The notes: generated by a model from the letters alone, not told the origin. A stretch of 44,284 nt of DNA from an uncultured Clostridia bacterium (GCA_904501715.1 CAJGCD010000004.1:1-44284), one strand, 5' to 3'. Positions 1 through 7,813 are shown, counted from the first letter of the stretch. Numbers and translations: made by a program.

Positions 1-766
1 AGTTGAAGGCAAGCGCGAGAGCGGTCTTCTGATTTTCGGACTGCTTCTTGCCAAAGGGACCGAGATTTGCGATACAGGTGTACTCGTCGTCCTTGAAGTT
101 CAGGCGAAGTATCTTCTCAATAACGTCTCCCGAGCGGAAGGGCTGGGGATTGATAGACAGACCGCCTGCGCTTGAGGGGCGGAGCTGAGCGTCAAGGTTT
201 ACGCCTATAGTAACGCTCTTGATGTCGCGTACTCTGTTAGTAAGCTCGGCAAGCTTTGCGTTAAGCTCGGAATAATATTCGCTGCTTACAAGGTCGTCTA
301 TACGCTTTGCAAGTATTTTAAAGGCTTGGCTCTTTACCTTGTCCTTGATTTGGGCAAGACCCGAATGAAGAATAGATATACTTGAAATGTAAAGCTCTAT
401 CTCGGTCAGGCTTTCAAGATAAGATTCTGTATCACCCGTATCCGCTTCAAGGCGGCGAAGCTCCATAATATCGGTGAGTATGGGGAAGAGCTTATTGAGG
501 GTAACCGATATCTCGGGATATTCCAGCATATCCTCAAAGACAGATATTCTGTGGGCTATTACCGCGGGGTCGGTAGTGAAATATTCGTCAAGATTGCTGT
601 TTTTGAGATTAAATACCTCAAGGAGTCCCAGCTCATCGAGAACAAACATATCTATGTCGGGAGAATCCTCACCCTTATAATGCTTTTCCTGAGTAGCTTC
701 ATCGGGATATATAAGGCTGAATTTGGAAAGGTCAAGCTCCATTAGCTGCTTTTCTGTTTTTTCCAT
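1..766 (-). CDS. MutS-related protein, N-terminal part (cut by window edge)
   Basis: A reading frame starts with ATG at 766 and runs off the window, giving 255 residues without a stop. It is mostly helical and acidic. The section around residues 180-235 (motifs EYYSELNAKLAELTNRVRDI and VTIGVNLDAQLRPSSAGG) resembles the lever/core region that precedes the ATPase domain in stand-alone MutS-related proteins of Clostridia. No Walker motif is present in the visible part; it would lie beyond position 1. It is the last visible gene of the minus-strand run with the DUF1294 gene, glnS, gltX and the metallo-hydrolase, 24 nt after its neighbour. An AAAGGATAACCCC-type ribosome binding site precedes the ATG. 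The MutS-like call rests on recalled similarity of the core segment, so the family is only moderately sure, and a role in DNA mismatch or branched-DNA binding is inference. Confidence 0.5.
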   Translation of the reverse strand, partial: MEKTEKQLMELDLSKFSLIYPDEATQEKHYKGEDSPDIDMFVLDELGLLEVFNLKNSNLDEYFTTDPAVIAHRISVFEDMLEYPEISVTLNKLFPILTDIMELRRLEADTGDTESYLESLTEIELYISSISILHSGLAQIKDKVKSQAFKILAKRIDDLVSSEYYSELNAKLAELTNRVRDIKSVTIGVNLDAQLRPSSAGGLSINPQPFRSGDVIEKILRLNFKDDEYTCIANLGPFGKKQSENQKTALALAFN

Positions 767-790
767 GGGGTTATCCTTTCTTTTTTGTAA

Positions 791-1072
791 TTAGTGAAGT
801 AATATAAAATATATTCCGCAAGATACAGCTACCTGAAGCAAGAGTATCAGGGGTATTCCAAGCATAAATTTTACGTGCTTTGTCTTGTGTCTGATAATAA
901 GCATAGTTACCAGCATAGCAACCGAGCCGCCAAGGGCACTGAGTAACAGCAGAGTAGCCTCTCGCGTACGGTGCTTTGTCAGGTGCTTGGATGCAAACTT
1001 ATCGTAGATGCACACAACGATAGAAATCAAGGATATGGCTATAAAGTAACAAATAAGGATATTTCTTATCAT
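791..1072 (-). CDS. DUF1294 family small membrane protein
   Basis: This 93-residue protein has three to four hydrophobic segments. It carries the DUF1294 pattern: a YDK motif (YDKFASKH) after the first membrane segment, then REATLLLLSALGGSVAMLV, then RHKTKHVKFMLGIP before the last segment. Length and motif order match the family, whose function is unknown. The ATG at 1072 lies 9 nt after the glnS stop, with a GGGGGAGA ribosome binding site inside the gap. It sits in the five-gene minus-strand run headed by the metallo-hydrolase. Nothing in the sequence suggests a specific function. Confidence 0.85.
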   Translation of the reverse strand: MIRNILICYFIAISLISIVVCIYDKFASKHLTKHRTREATLLLLSALGGSVAMLVTMLIIRHKTKHVKFMLGIPLILLLQVAVSCGIYFILLH

Positions 1073-1081
1073 ATCTCCCCC

Positions 1082-2740
1082 TTATTTCTTTGCGGGGAAG
1101 CTGTCCTTGAGTCCTACTACACGGTTGAAGGTGTTTTCGTGCTTGGTGTCCTTGCAGTAGTATCCGTCACGGACAAACTGGAACTTATCGCCGGGCTTTG
1201 CGTCGGCAAGTGCCGCTTCTACCTTCGCGCCGCTAATTACTGTGAGAGAATCGGGATTAAGATAATCGTTATAGGTCTTATCCTCTGGGATAGCGTTTAC
1301 GTTCTCAATGGTAAAGAGTCGGTCATAGAGCATAAGCGTTGCTTCCTTGGCGTACTTTGCGCTCAGCCAATGAATAGTACCCTTTATCTTTCTTCCGTCA
1401 ACGGGATTGCCGTTTCTGGTTTCAAGGTCGGCGGTAGCGTGTATCTCTACTATATTGCCGTCACTATCCTTAACGATTTCACCGCACTTGATTATATATG
1501 CGCCCATAAGTCTTACCTCACCCTCGGGCTTCAGACGGAAGAACTTGGGAGGCGGAACCTCTGCGAAATCTGCCGCATCGATATATATTTCACGTGTAAA
1601 GGGCATAGGGCGCGTGCCAAGCTCGGGCTTCTGGGGATGATTGGGAAGGTCGAAATATTCCTCCTTATCCTCGGGGTAGTTATCGATAACTACCTTGATA
1701 GGATGCTCTATGGCTATTCTTCTGGGAGCGCTCTCATTAAGCTCCTCGCGGATGCAGTGCTCAAGCATACCGATATCAACGAGGCTGTTAGCCTTGGAGA
1801 TGCCTGCCGCTCTTACAAAGTTAAAAATTGCGGTGGGTGTATATCCTCTTCTGCGGAGAGCGCAGATGGTGGGAAGTCTGGGGTCATCCCAGCCGTCAAC
1901 CATATCGTTTTCCACAAGGTAACGGAGATATCTCTTGGACATTACCGTATTTGTGACGTTGAGTCTGGCGAATTCTCTCTGCTTAGGCTCGGGATTGAAA
2001 ATTCCGATATTATTTATGACCCACTCGTAAAGAGGACGGTGGTTCTCAAACTCCAGGGAGCAAAGGGAATAGGTTATTCCCTCAAGAGCGTCCTGAATAG
2101 GATGCGCATAGTCGTAAAGGGGATAAATGCACCACTTGTCGCCCTGACGGTGGTGAGAGGTGTGCACTATGCGGTAGATAGCGGGGTCACGCATATTGAT
2201 GTTGGGAGATGCCATATCTATCTTAGCGCGAAGAGTGCGGCTTCCGTCGGCGAACTCGCCCGCCTTCATTCTTCTGAAAAGGTCAAGATTTTCCTCAATG
2301 CTTCTGTTGCGGTAGGGGCTCTCCTTACCGGGCTCGGTAAGAGTGCCTCTGTATTCCTTCATTTCTTCTGCGGAAAGGTCGCAAACGTACGCCTTGCCGT
2401 CCATAATAAGCTTCTCAGCGTACTCGTAGCACTTATCAAAGTAGTCAGAGCCGTAGAAGATACCGCCACTGGGCGTAGCGCCGAGCCATGTAAGGTCCTC
2501 GAGTATAGAGTCAACGTACTCGGTGTCCTCCTTGGTGGGGTTTGTATCGTCATAGCGGAGATTAAAGAGTCCACCGTATTTCTTAGCCGTCTCAAAGTTT
2601 ATGAGTATTGCCTTAGCCGAGCCGATGTGGAGATAACCGTTAGGCTCGGGAGGGAAACGGGTGTGTATCTTTGTTTCGGGCTTTTCCTTAAGGTCTGCGT
2701 CTATAATATCGTGTATAAAGTTATTTGCAATCTCTTCCAT
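1082..2740 (-). CDS. glnS: Glutamine-tRNA ligase (GlnRS)
   Basis: The protein charges tRNA-Gln directly with glutamine in the cytosol. It has 552 residues, the usual length for bacterial GlnRS. The class I signature appears near residues 31-42 as PPEPNGYLHIGS (the HIGS variant of HIGH), followed by RYDDTNPTKE. The second catalytic motif appears as VMSKRYL near residue 270. The C-terminal anticodon-binding beta-barrels include RLMGAYIIKC and IHWLSAKYAKEA. The ATG at 2740 follows a GAAGAGGT ribosome binding site. It lies 20 nt downstream of gltX, so the two ligases are co-transcribed. Bacterial GlnRS is generally regarded as derived by transfer from eukaryotes; a genome with it can make Gln-tRNA without relying on the GatCAB amidotransferase. 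Confidence 0.97.
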   Translation of the reverse strand: MEEIANNFIHDIIDADLKEKPETKIHTRFPPEPNGYLHIGSAKAILINFETAKKYGGLFNLRYDDTNPTKEDTEYVDSILEDLTWLGATPSGGIFYGSDYFDKCYEYAEKLIMDGKAYVCDLSAEEMKEYRGTLTEPGKESPYRNRSIEENLDLFRRMKAGEFADGSRTLRAKIDMASPNINMRDPAIYRIVHTSHHRQGDKWCIYPLYDYAHPIQDALEGITYSLCSLEFENHRPLYEWVINNIGIFNPEPKQREFARLNVTNTVMSKRYLRYLVENDMVDGWDDPRLPTICALRRRGYTPTAIFNFVRAAGISKANSLVDIGMLEHCIREELNESAPRRIAIEHPIKVVIDNYPEDKEEYFDLPNHPQKPELGTRPMPFTREIYIDAADFAEVPPPKFFRLKPEGEVRLMGAYIIKCGEIVKDSDGNIVEIHATADLETRNGNPVDGRKIKGTIHWLSAKYAKEATLMLYDRLFTIENVNAIPEDKTYNDYLNPDSLTVISGAKVEAALADAKPGDKFQFVRDGYYCKDTKHENTFNRVVGLKDSFPAKK

Positions 2741-2760
2741 TTTTTACCTCTTCAATCGTA

Positions 2761-4449
2761 TTAAAGTGTTTCTAACATACTGTTTATTCTTTGACATACG
2801 CGCTCATGTCCAAGGATCTGCATTACTGCGTACATATCGGGAGAATTAAGCTTGCCTGTAACGGCGACTCGGATAAACATACTGATATCGGCTACGCTAC
2901 CCTTAAAGCTTTCGGGTGCCGCCTTGTAAGCCTTCATATCCGACGTGTAACCGAGGGATTCTCCGATAGCCTTGATTTTATCAAACCAAGTATTCATATC
3001 ATCCGCAAGGTCAAGACTCTTTGTGAACTTACAAAGAGTAAGCTTGATGTCGTTGCGGTCATACTTTTCGTCGTAAGCATCCTCAACAGAGAAGTAGCTG
3101 TCAAAGAAGAAGCCCATATACGCCTTGGCGTCAGCCCAGGTGGTAAGGTCCTTTCTCGGCTTCTTTCCTCCGCGGCCTATGGCGAATATACGCTGAGTAT
3201 ACTCGGGGTCTGCGGCAAGCTGACCTCCAAAGTCGGCATCAAAGGTAAGATTCCAAGCGGTCACCTTTTTTGCGACCTCATCGGCGCTCATTTTGGATAT
3301 AACGTTCTTGGAAACGTCGTTGAGCTTGTTGAAGTCGAAAAGACATCCGGAGGATGACATTTTTTTGATGTTGAAAGGGAACTCCTTGTAATCCTTATCG
3401 GGATTTTGCATTCTCCATTCCTCGTAGTTGGAGTTAAGCAGAGTCATAACGTATTCACATACGGCTTCGGGGCAGTAACCGAGACGGGTGTAATCGTCCA
3501 TATTCGCGCCCATATCTCTCTTGGAGAGCTTCTTTTTATTTCCCGCCTCGTCAAGACGCATTATCTGAGCTATATGCATATATTTTGGTGTTTTAAATCC
3601 AAGATATCTGAAAAGCTGAAGATGCTTTGCAAGGCTCGGCAGCCATTCCTCACCTCTGATAACGTGAGTGGTTCCCATAAGATGGTCGTCAACGGCGTGA
3701 GCAAAATGGTAGGTAGGTATTCCGTCGGATTTGAGAAGAACGAAATCCTCGTCATTTTCGGGTATCTCTATATTTCCTTTTACAAGGTCGGTGAATTTTA
3801 TCTTTTTCTCGGCATCACCGTCTGCGAGGATACGAAGCACAAAGGGGTTTCCCGCCCTCAGATTGCTCTCAACCTCGTCCATGGTTATCTCTCTGCGAGC
3901 GAGCATTTCTGCTCTGCGCGCTTCGGCTTCTGCCTGCCAATCGGTATTCTTTATCTCCTGCTTTTTATCAATGCTGTGAAGCTCCTCGAGCTCTGCCTCG
4001 GTGGTAAAGCAGGGATAAGCCTTTCCTTCACGGACGAGCTGCTTTGCATACGTCTGATATATAGGACCGCGCAGGCTCTGCTTGTAAGGACCGTAAGCGC
4101 CCTTGTCGCATATGGCTCCGTCATCTCCAAGAATAGCGCCCTCGTCGAAATCTATTCCGTAGGTAGCAAGAGTTCGGATAAGTGCCTCTGCCGCGCCCGG
4201 AACCTCTCGCTTAGCGTCGGTGTCCTCAATGCGGAGATACAGCACGCCGTTGCTCTGGTGAGCAAGTCTTTCCGCTACGGTAGTGGGGAAGAGTCCGCCA
4301 AAATGGACAAATCCCGTGGGGCTGGGAGCGAAACGGGTCACCTTCGCACCCTCGGGAAGCTCACGCTTTGGAAAGCGTGCCTCTATATCTGCGGGATTTT
4401 CTTTAATATGCGGAAAAAGCAGCTCCGCAAGCTTTTCAAAATCTAACAT
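2761..4449 (-). CDS. gltX: Glutamate-tRNA ligase (GluRS)
   Basis: The protein charges tRNA-Glu. It has 562 residues, longer than the roughly 480-residue GluRS of many bacteria, but like a longer clostridial type. After a roughly 35-residue lead it shows the class I motif RFAPSPTGFVHFGG, then YLRIEDTDAKREV, and later KKLSKRDMGANMDDY (the KMSKS loop as KLSKR). The C-terminal half is helical and would contain the anticodon-binding cage. The ATG at 4449 has a GAAAGGA ribosome binding site. It follows the metallo-hydrolase gene by 27 nt and precedes glnS by 20 nt. Because glnS is next door, this GluRS probably does not need to misacylate tRNA-Gln. That is inference. Confidence 0.95.
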   Translation of the reverse strand: MLDFEKLAELLFPHIKENPADIEARFPKRELPEGAKVTRFAPSPTGFVHFGGLFPTTVAERLAHQSNGVLYLRIEDTDAKREVPGAAEALIRTLATYGIDFDEGAILGDDGAICDKGAYGPYKQSLRGPIYQTYAKQLVREGKAYPCFTTEAELEELHSIDKKQEIKNTDWQAEAEARRAEMLARREITMDEVESNLRAGNPFVLRILADGDAEKKIKFTDLVKGNIEIPENDEDFVLLKSDGIPTYHFAHAVDDHLMGTTHVIRGEEWLPSLAKHLQLFRYLGFKTPKYMHIAQIMRLDEAGNKKKLSKRDMGANMDDYTRLGYCPEAVCEYVMTLLNSNYEEWRMQNPDKDYKEFPFNIKKMSSSGCLFDFNKLNDVSKNVISKMSADEVAKKVTAWNLTFDADFGGQLAADPEYTQRIFAIGRGGKKPRKDLTTWADAKAYMGFFFDSYFSVEDAYDEKYDRNDIKLTLCKFTKSLDLADDMNTWFDKIKAIGESLGYTSDMKAYKAAPESFKGSVADISMFIRVAVTGKLNSPDMYAVMQILGHERVCQRINSMLETL

Positions 4450-4476
4450 TTTTTAAATCCTTTCGTTTGTTGGGGA

Positions 4477-5112
4477 TCAGAAATCTGTGTAATAAAGTGC
4501 AGTCTCAAGAGCTTTTCCTAAGACGTAGGACGGACCGTGTCCGGGATATATTGTTATATTTGGGTCGAGCTTACGCAGAGATGCCAAGGAGCGGATTATA
4601 GCCGCCTCGTCTCCTCCCCAAAGGTCGCATCTGCCTATGGTGTTGGCAAACAAAGTGTCTCCCGTAATGAGAAATTGCTTTCCCTCGGTATCGGGACACA
4701 GAAAGCAGACAGAGCCGGGAGAATGACCCGGGGTGTTTATGACCTTGATGCTTTCGCTTCCCAGAGGTATTGTGTCGTCATCGCTAAGGAGCGTTTGAGC
4801 AGGCTTATGGACACATTCCTGCCCGTAAAAATCATAAAATCCGTTTATTTTTCCATCGGTGAGCATGGTAGCATCCGCGCTGTGCATCATCAACGGAATA
4901 TGCAGCTTGTTACGAAGAGTATCTACCGAAATGGTATGGTCAAAGTGTCCGTGAGTAAGAAGAATACCGCATAGCACGGCATCTTCTGCGCAAAGTAATT
5001 TTTCAACGGCGCTTACAGATACTGACGGGTCAACGATCAAAGCCTTTTTGTCGGATATAAGGATATATGTGTTAGCGGCAAAAGAATTCGGGCAAACCGA
5101 AAGAATTTTCAA
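4477..5112 (-). CDS. MBL-fold metallo-hydrolase (glyoxalase II-like)
   Basis: This 211-residue metallo-beta-lactamase-fold hydrolase carries the metal-binding signature LTHGHFDHT near residues 53-61, a second ligand region NTPGHSPGSVCFL, an aspartate ligand in ITGDTLF, and a terminal histidine in YPGHGP. These are the ligands of a two-metal site as in hydroxyacylglutathione hydrolase-like enzymes. The substrate cannot be read from sequence. Translation starts at a TTG (5112) 6 nt after GGAGG, with no better ATG upstream. It is the first gene of the run leading into gltX and glnS, and has its own promoter at 5146-5174. Family is sure; physiological role is unknown. Confidence 0.9.
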   Translation of the reverse strand: MKILSVCPNSFAANTYILISDKKALIVDPSVSVSAVEKLLCAEDAVLCGILLTHGHFDHTISVDTLRNKLHIPLMMHSADATMLTDGKINGFYDFYGQECVHKPAQTLLSDDDTIPLGSESIKVINTPGHSPGSVCFLCPDTEGKQFLITGDTLFANTIGRCDLWGGDEAAIIRSLASLRKLDPNITIYPGHGPSYVLGKALETALYYTDF

Positions 5113-5145
5113 CGCAAACCTCCGAATGATAATAAATTACATTAT

Positions 5146-5174
5146 ATTATATCACACAATATAGGGAAAGTCCA
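5146..5174 (-). promoter_or_regulatory. Sigma-A promoter of the metallo-hydrolase/gltX/glnS run
   Basis: Read on the minus strand: TGGACT, a 17-nt spacer, then TATAAT, about 35 nt upstream of the TTG start at 5112. A second TATAAT overlaps it at 5141-5146 but lacks an equally spaced -35. No T-box-like leader fits in the short gap before the first gene. Confidence 0.6.
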
Positions 5175-5228
5175 TAGAAATAAGCAAAAAATATAAAAAT
5201 TTATTTTGTTTTTTATGATATATCCGTA

Positions 5229-5257
5229 TTGAAAAGACAATTTTTTTATGTTATAAT
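5229..5257 (+). promoter_or_regulatory. Sigma-A promoter, still intact, in front of a gene remnant
   Basis: TTGAAA, a 17-nt spacer and TATAAT, an excellent consensus match. It is followed at 5283-5288 by AGGAGG and the ATG at 5295. It now drives only a 32-codon fragment that ends in a hairpin. Confidence 0.75.
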
Positions 5258-5294
5258 AAAACTATCTCAAAGGACATATTTTAGGAGGTCGGAA

Positions 5295-5393
5295 ATGTAT
5301 ATCAATGAAAAATTAAAGGCATTCTGGCATGGAGGAGATTATAATCCCGACCATAGGTTGGATTATCCCGAGGTTCTGAAAAAGAGGAGCTAA
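5295..5393 (+). pseudogene. Remnant of a GH42 beta-galactosidase (first 32 codons)
   Basis: The ATG at 5295 follows a perfect AGGAGG site and opens a 32-codon frame. It contains FWHGGDYNPD followed by LDYPEVLKK. The GGDYNP motif at this distance from the start is the hallmark of the N-terminus of glycoside hydrolase family 42 beta-galactosidases, where it is normally followed by a tryptophan and then about 650 further residues. Here H-R replaces the usual Q-W, and a stop follows after KKRS, so the (beta/alpha)8 barrel and everything downstream are gone. It is a deletion remnant rather than a designed small protein, although it should still be transcribed and translated. The AraC-like remnant 230 nt downstream fits the same decayed sugar-utilisation locus. 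Confidence 0.7.
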
Positions 5394-5401
5394 TATAAAG
5401 C

Positions 5402-5460
5402 AAAAAAGCTACTGGTGAGTGAACTATCTGGGGCTCACTTCATTCCAAGTAGCCTTTTTT
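5402..5460 (+). terminator. Hairpin with flanking A and T runs (probable terminator)
   Basis: Outer arms pair AAAAAAGCTACT with AGTAGCCTTTTTT. Inside, GTGAG can pair with CTCAC, or TGAA with TTCA, so two inner folds are possible. The T run on the plus strand and the A run on the left make it a plausible terminator in both directions. It ends the transcript from the 5229 promoter. Confidence 0.6.
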
Positions 5461-5526
5461 ATTAAAAGTGATTGTTCCGAAGAAGTCTTTATTCACACGT
5501 AGCTTGACATAAATTTTACTCTCATA

Positions 5527-5555
5527 TTGATTTTTTCAAAAAAATAGTGTAATAT
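5527..5555 (+). promoter_or_regulatory. Possible relic promoter of the AraC-like remnant
   Basis: TTGATT, a 17-nt spacer and TAATAT precede the AraC-family remnant by about 60 nt. A 7-bp hairpin (CATGCAG pairing with CTGCATG, 5573-5594) lies between. No start codon for a regulator follows, so this may be vestigial or may supply the gene at 5874. Confidence 0.35.
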
Positions 5556-5617
5556 AAAGATATCCTTTCAAGCATGCAGGGCGTCTTCTGCATGGATATC
5601 AAGGGTGTTGGTGCGGA

Positions 5618-5858
5618 GAGCATCTTTTTGTATCTGAAAGTAAGCTGCAAAAGGAATTTAAGAAGGAGATAGGACTTTCTGTCGGCGCGTATATTGATGA
5701 GGTGGTATTTTCGGAGGCGAGAAAGCTACTTGCCGCAAGAGACACGCTCATCAAGGATATAAGTAAATCACTTGGCTTTTGCGACCAGTTTTATTTTTCA
5801 AGGCGCTTCAAAGAGAAGAGTGACGCCGTCGCAGTATAAAAAAGAAAATTTAACGTAG
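5618..5858 (+). pseudogene. Remnant of an AraC-family regulator (C-terminal HTH only, frameshifted)
   Basis: Translation from 5618 gives HLFVSESKLQKEFKKEIG, then AYIDEVVFSEARKLL, then ISKSLGFCDQFYFSRRFKE. These are the two helix-turn-helix units of AraC/XylS regulators in the right order, with the FSRxFK hallmark. The frame then runs into nonsense and stops at 5839, whereas the next frame resumes with RRVTPSQYKKENLT and stops at 5858. The family ending is normally FKKxxGxTPSQYR, so a frameshift sits near 5815-5820. The ligand-binding N-terminal half and the start are missing. Together with the GH42 fragment this marks a deleted and decayed beta-galactoside locus. Confidence 0.75.
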
Positions 5859-5873
5859 AAAAGGGAAGGCATA

Positions 5874-6809
5874 ATGGCAAAAAGTGTTTCTGTTATAAGA
5901 GCCGAAGAATATAGAGATTTTTTGTGTTTGATGAGCGCGGATATAGAAAAAATGTCAGATTTTGAAGCCCTCGCCTTTGCTTGTGAAAATATCTCTTTCA
6001 CAGTGGGAAGTCGATTCAGAAAGGACTTTCTTTCAGCGCTGTCCGAGGATATGCATATGCGTCTGTCCATTGAAGACTTAAAGAACAGGGAAGTCCAAAA
6101 GACCGTTTGGAGAGTGATAAACGGTGATTATAAAGTGCACAACGATATTGCAAAAACGCACATCTCCGAGGATTTTTCACAGTTGTTTAACGTATCGTAT
6201 ATAGCTACTCCTGTTTTGCTTAATGCCTTTCTTGAAAATCGGACGGAGCTTCCGGATACGCTCGGGCTCCTTATAGAAAAGATAGCTGAGCACGGCGAAA
6301 TCGCCGTAGATATGTCGGATTTTCAATATTCAAGACCTGATGAATACCATACGAATCGGACTTATCAAAGGCTTCTTAGCGGAGAGGTATGTCAAACTTG
6401 TGAAATGTCGGCATTGCTTTGCTGGATTATCTGCCGTGTCCTTATGCGCAAAAACACAAGACTTTATATTTTGGTAAATGACAGCTTGAAGGAAACCGAA
6501 AAGCTGTTAAGGCTGCTTGAAGAGCGAAAGCTATATCCCAAAATATCTGTTTGCTTTGCCGCGGATGATAAAAGCATATTTGATACTGTGGCTGAGCTTT
6601 GTTTACGCGCTAAAGAAAAAAATATTTCCTCGGAGATAATCGTTCCCGAGGAAATGGAAGAGAAATTTATATACGAAACTGTTAAGCAGCTTATTTGGAA
6701 TATCCCTGTCAGCTGCGTTGACGTATGTAGCTTTAAAAGCTCGGTGTTGGCGCGGAAGCGTTTTTATGATGCCTTAAAAAAGCTTACCGAAGAGGCGGGA
6801 GGAATGTAA
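5874..6809 (+). CDS. Hypothetical protein, 311 aa
   Basis: I do not recognise this family. The protein is soluble-looking, without a signal peptide or membrane segment. It alternates helices and strands, with a cysteine-containing central part (EVCQTCEMSALLCWIICRVL, residues about 176-195) followed by RLYILVNDSLKETEKLLRLL, which reads like an alpha/beta fold. No classical nucleotide-binding or metal motif is evident. The ATG at 5874 follows GGGAAGG at good spacing. The gene begins 15 nt after the AraC-family remnant, and its 3' end overlaps the oppositely oriented DUF6873-like gene by 26 nt. No strong promoter is visible immediately upstream; the possible promoter at 5527 could serve it. The uninterrupted frame suggests a functional gene even though its neighbours upstream are decayed. 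Confidence 0.75.
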   Translation: MAKSVSVIRAEEYRDFLCLMSADIEKMSDFEALAFACENISFTVGSRFRKDFLSALSEDMHMRLSIEDLKNREVQKTVWRVINGDYKVHNDIAKTHISEDFSQLFNVSYIATPVLLNAFLENRTELPDTLGLLIEKIAEHGEIAVDMSDFQYSRPDEYHTNRTYQRLLSGEVCQTCEMSALLCWIICRVLMRKNTRLYILVNDSLKETEKLLRLLEERKLYPKISVCFAADDKSIFDTVAELCLRAKEKNISSEIIVPEEMEEKFIYETVKQLIWNIPVSCVDVCSFKSSVLARKRFYDALKKLTEEAGGM

Positions 6810-7521
6810 TTCCGCCAATATCCGTAAGTTGAGTATTGCATAAAGAGATCAACTCATAATTAAAGATATTGCAGAAATCCTTTATTTGCAGAAAATCAGG
6901 ATGTCGTTCTATATTACCCGCAAAATATACCTTGTGGCCAAATACTCCGCAAGCTCCTCCGATAAAGCCGTAATCATAGCCCTTAAGAGTAACGGCAGAG
7001 GGGGAGTTTTTTATTTTCAGACAGCTCAGCCCCAGCTTTTCGGCGGCGGCTGAAATGCAGCTGTCAGCGCTTATTACAGCGTTTTCTCCCAGAGTTAGCG
7101 TGGAGCATTTCGTATATCCCTGATTTACCGATATAAGCCCTATGCCTTTATCTTGCGCGTAGCTTATTATCTCCGAAGCCGTAAAGTTTATCTTACCGAT
7201 TATATGCTCCTTTATGTAGACAAGGTTAAATGGAATATCGTACGGGTAAGTATCCGAGGGAACTACCTTGCATTTGATAACGCGGTATCCGTATTCTTCA
7301 AGGCGTTCAAAGGTTGCCTTATTGTCGTTAAAATAGCCTTCGCTGCAAAATACGCGGTCTCCAAGGGGGAATATAAGCATATCGGCGTGAGAACTCACGG
7401 GCTTTGGTAAGCGTAAATCACGGGAAAGGGGACAGACCGAAAATCCAAGTGCTTCAAGACTGTCAAATATTTGCTTCGGTGTATCACAGCTGAGTAGAGC
7501 TAAAGTAGGTTTGTTTTTCAT
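6784..7521 (-). CDS. DUF6873-like GME-fold protein
   Basis: This 245-residue protein has the pattern I associate with DUF6873 (guanidino-modifying-enzyme fold) proteins of Firmicutes: VNQGYTKCSTLTLGENAVIS near residues 133-152, ADSCISAAAEKLG, and GYDYGFIGGACGVFG near residues 182-196. Guanidino-modifying enzymes such as arginine deiminases use a Cys/His/Glu site; Cys139 and Cys191 are the cysteines in the conserved blocks, but I cannot assign catalysis. The ATG at 7521 follows CAGGAGT. It lies just past the rpmB terminator, so its transcription may depend on read-through or an unseen promoter. Its 3' end overlaps the convergent 311-aa gene by 26 nt. Substrate is unknown and the family call is from recalled motifs. 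Confidence 0.65.
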   Translation of the reverse strand: MKNKPTLALLSCDTPKQIFDSLEALGFSVCPLSRDLRLPKPVSSHADMLIFPLGDRVFCSEGYFNDNKATFERLEEYGYRVIKCKVVPSDTYPYDIPFNLVYIKEHIIGKINFTASEIISYAQDKGIGLISVNQGYTKCSTLTLGENAVISADSCISAAAEKLGLSCLKIKNSPSAVTLKGYDYGFIGGACGVFGHKVYFAGNIERHPDFLQIKDFCNIFNYELISLCNTQLTDIGGITFLPPLR

Positions 7522-7542
7522 AAATACTCCTGAGAAAAATTA

Positions 7543-7576
7543 AAAAAGCAGGTTTGGGTTACCAAATCTGCTTTTT
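7543..7576 (-). terminator. rpmB terminator
   Basis: A near-perfect hairpin: AAAAAGCAGGTTTGG pairs through a 4-nt loop with CCAAATCTGCTTTTT, with one G-T pair. On the minus strand it lies about 50 nt past the rpmB stop and ends in a T run. It is nearly symmetrical, so it could also work from the other side. Confidence 0.85.
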
Positions 7577-7627
7577 AATCTTTTTAATCCGGATTGCGCA
7601 AGCACAAGCGGGATTGAAACCGAGCGA

Positions 7628-7813
7628 TTAAACTCTGGTTACTTTGCCTGAACGAAGGCAACGAGAGCAAACAGCAACGGTCTTGGGTGTACCGTCAACA
7701 ATAGCCTTTACCTTGCGAATGTTGGGTTTCCATGTTCTGTTTGTTTTACGATGCGAGTGAGAAACTGCCTGTCCAAAGACAACGCCCTTTCCGCAAACAC
7801 TGCACTTTGCCAT
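7628..7813 (-). CDS. rpmB: 50S ribosomal protein L28
   Basis: This is a 61-residue basic ribosomal protein of the large subunit. The start MAKCSVCGKGVVFGQAVSHS and the later RTWKPNIRKV are the standard L28 signature, and the Cys4/Cys7 with Cys52/Cys55 (CSRC) pairs form the zinc-binding variant. I chose the ATG at 7813 because an AGGAGGTG site sits 6 nt upstream and the family starts with MAK or MS; the in-frame extension to 7855 would put extra residues before it. A promoter lies at 7882-7910 and a terminator at 7543-7576, so it is a single-gene unit. Confidence 0.97.
   Translation of the reverse strand: MAKCSVCGKGVVFGQAVSHSHRKTNRTWKPNIRKVKAIVDGTPKTVAVCSRCLRSGKVTRV

Noticed and set aside
971..2764. 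A 597-codon open frame on the plus strand opposite glnS
   Set aside because: It mirrors glnS, has no ribosome binding site or family motif, and its length follows from codon bias of the true gene. Similar antisense frames opposite gltX, uvrB and fba were left out for the same reason.
5113..5174. T-box or other riboswitch leader for the gltX/glnS run
   Set aside because: The leader between promoter and first gene is about 35 nt, too short for a T-box, and no AGGGTGG-type motif was seen.
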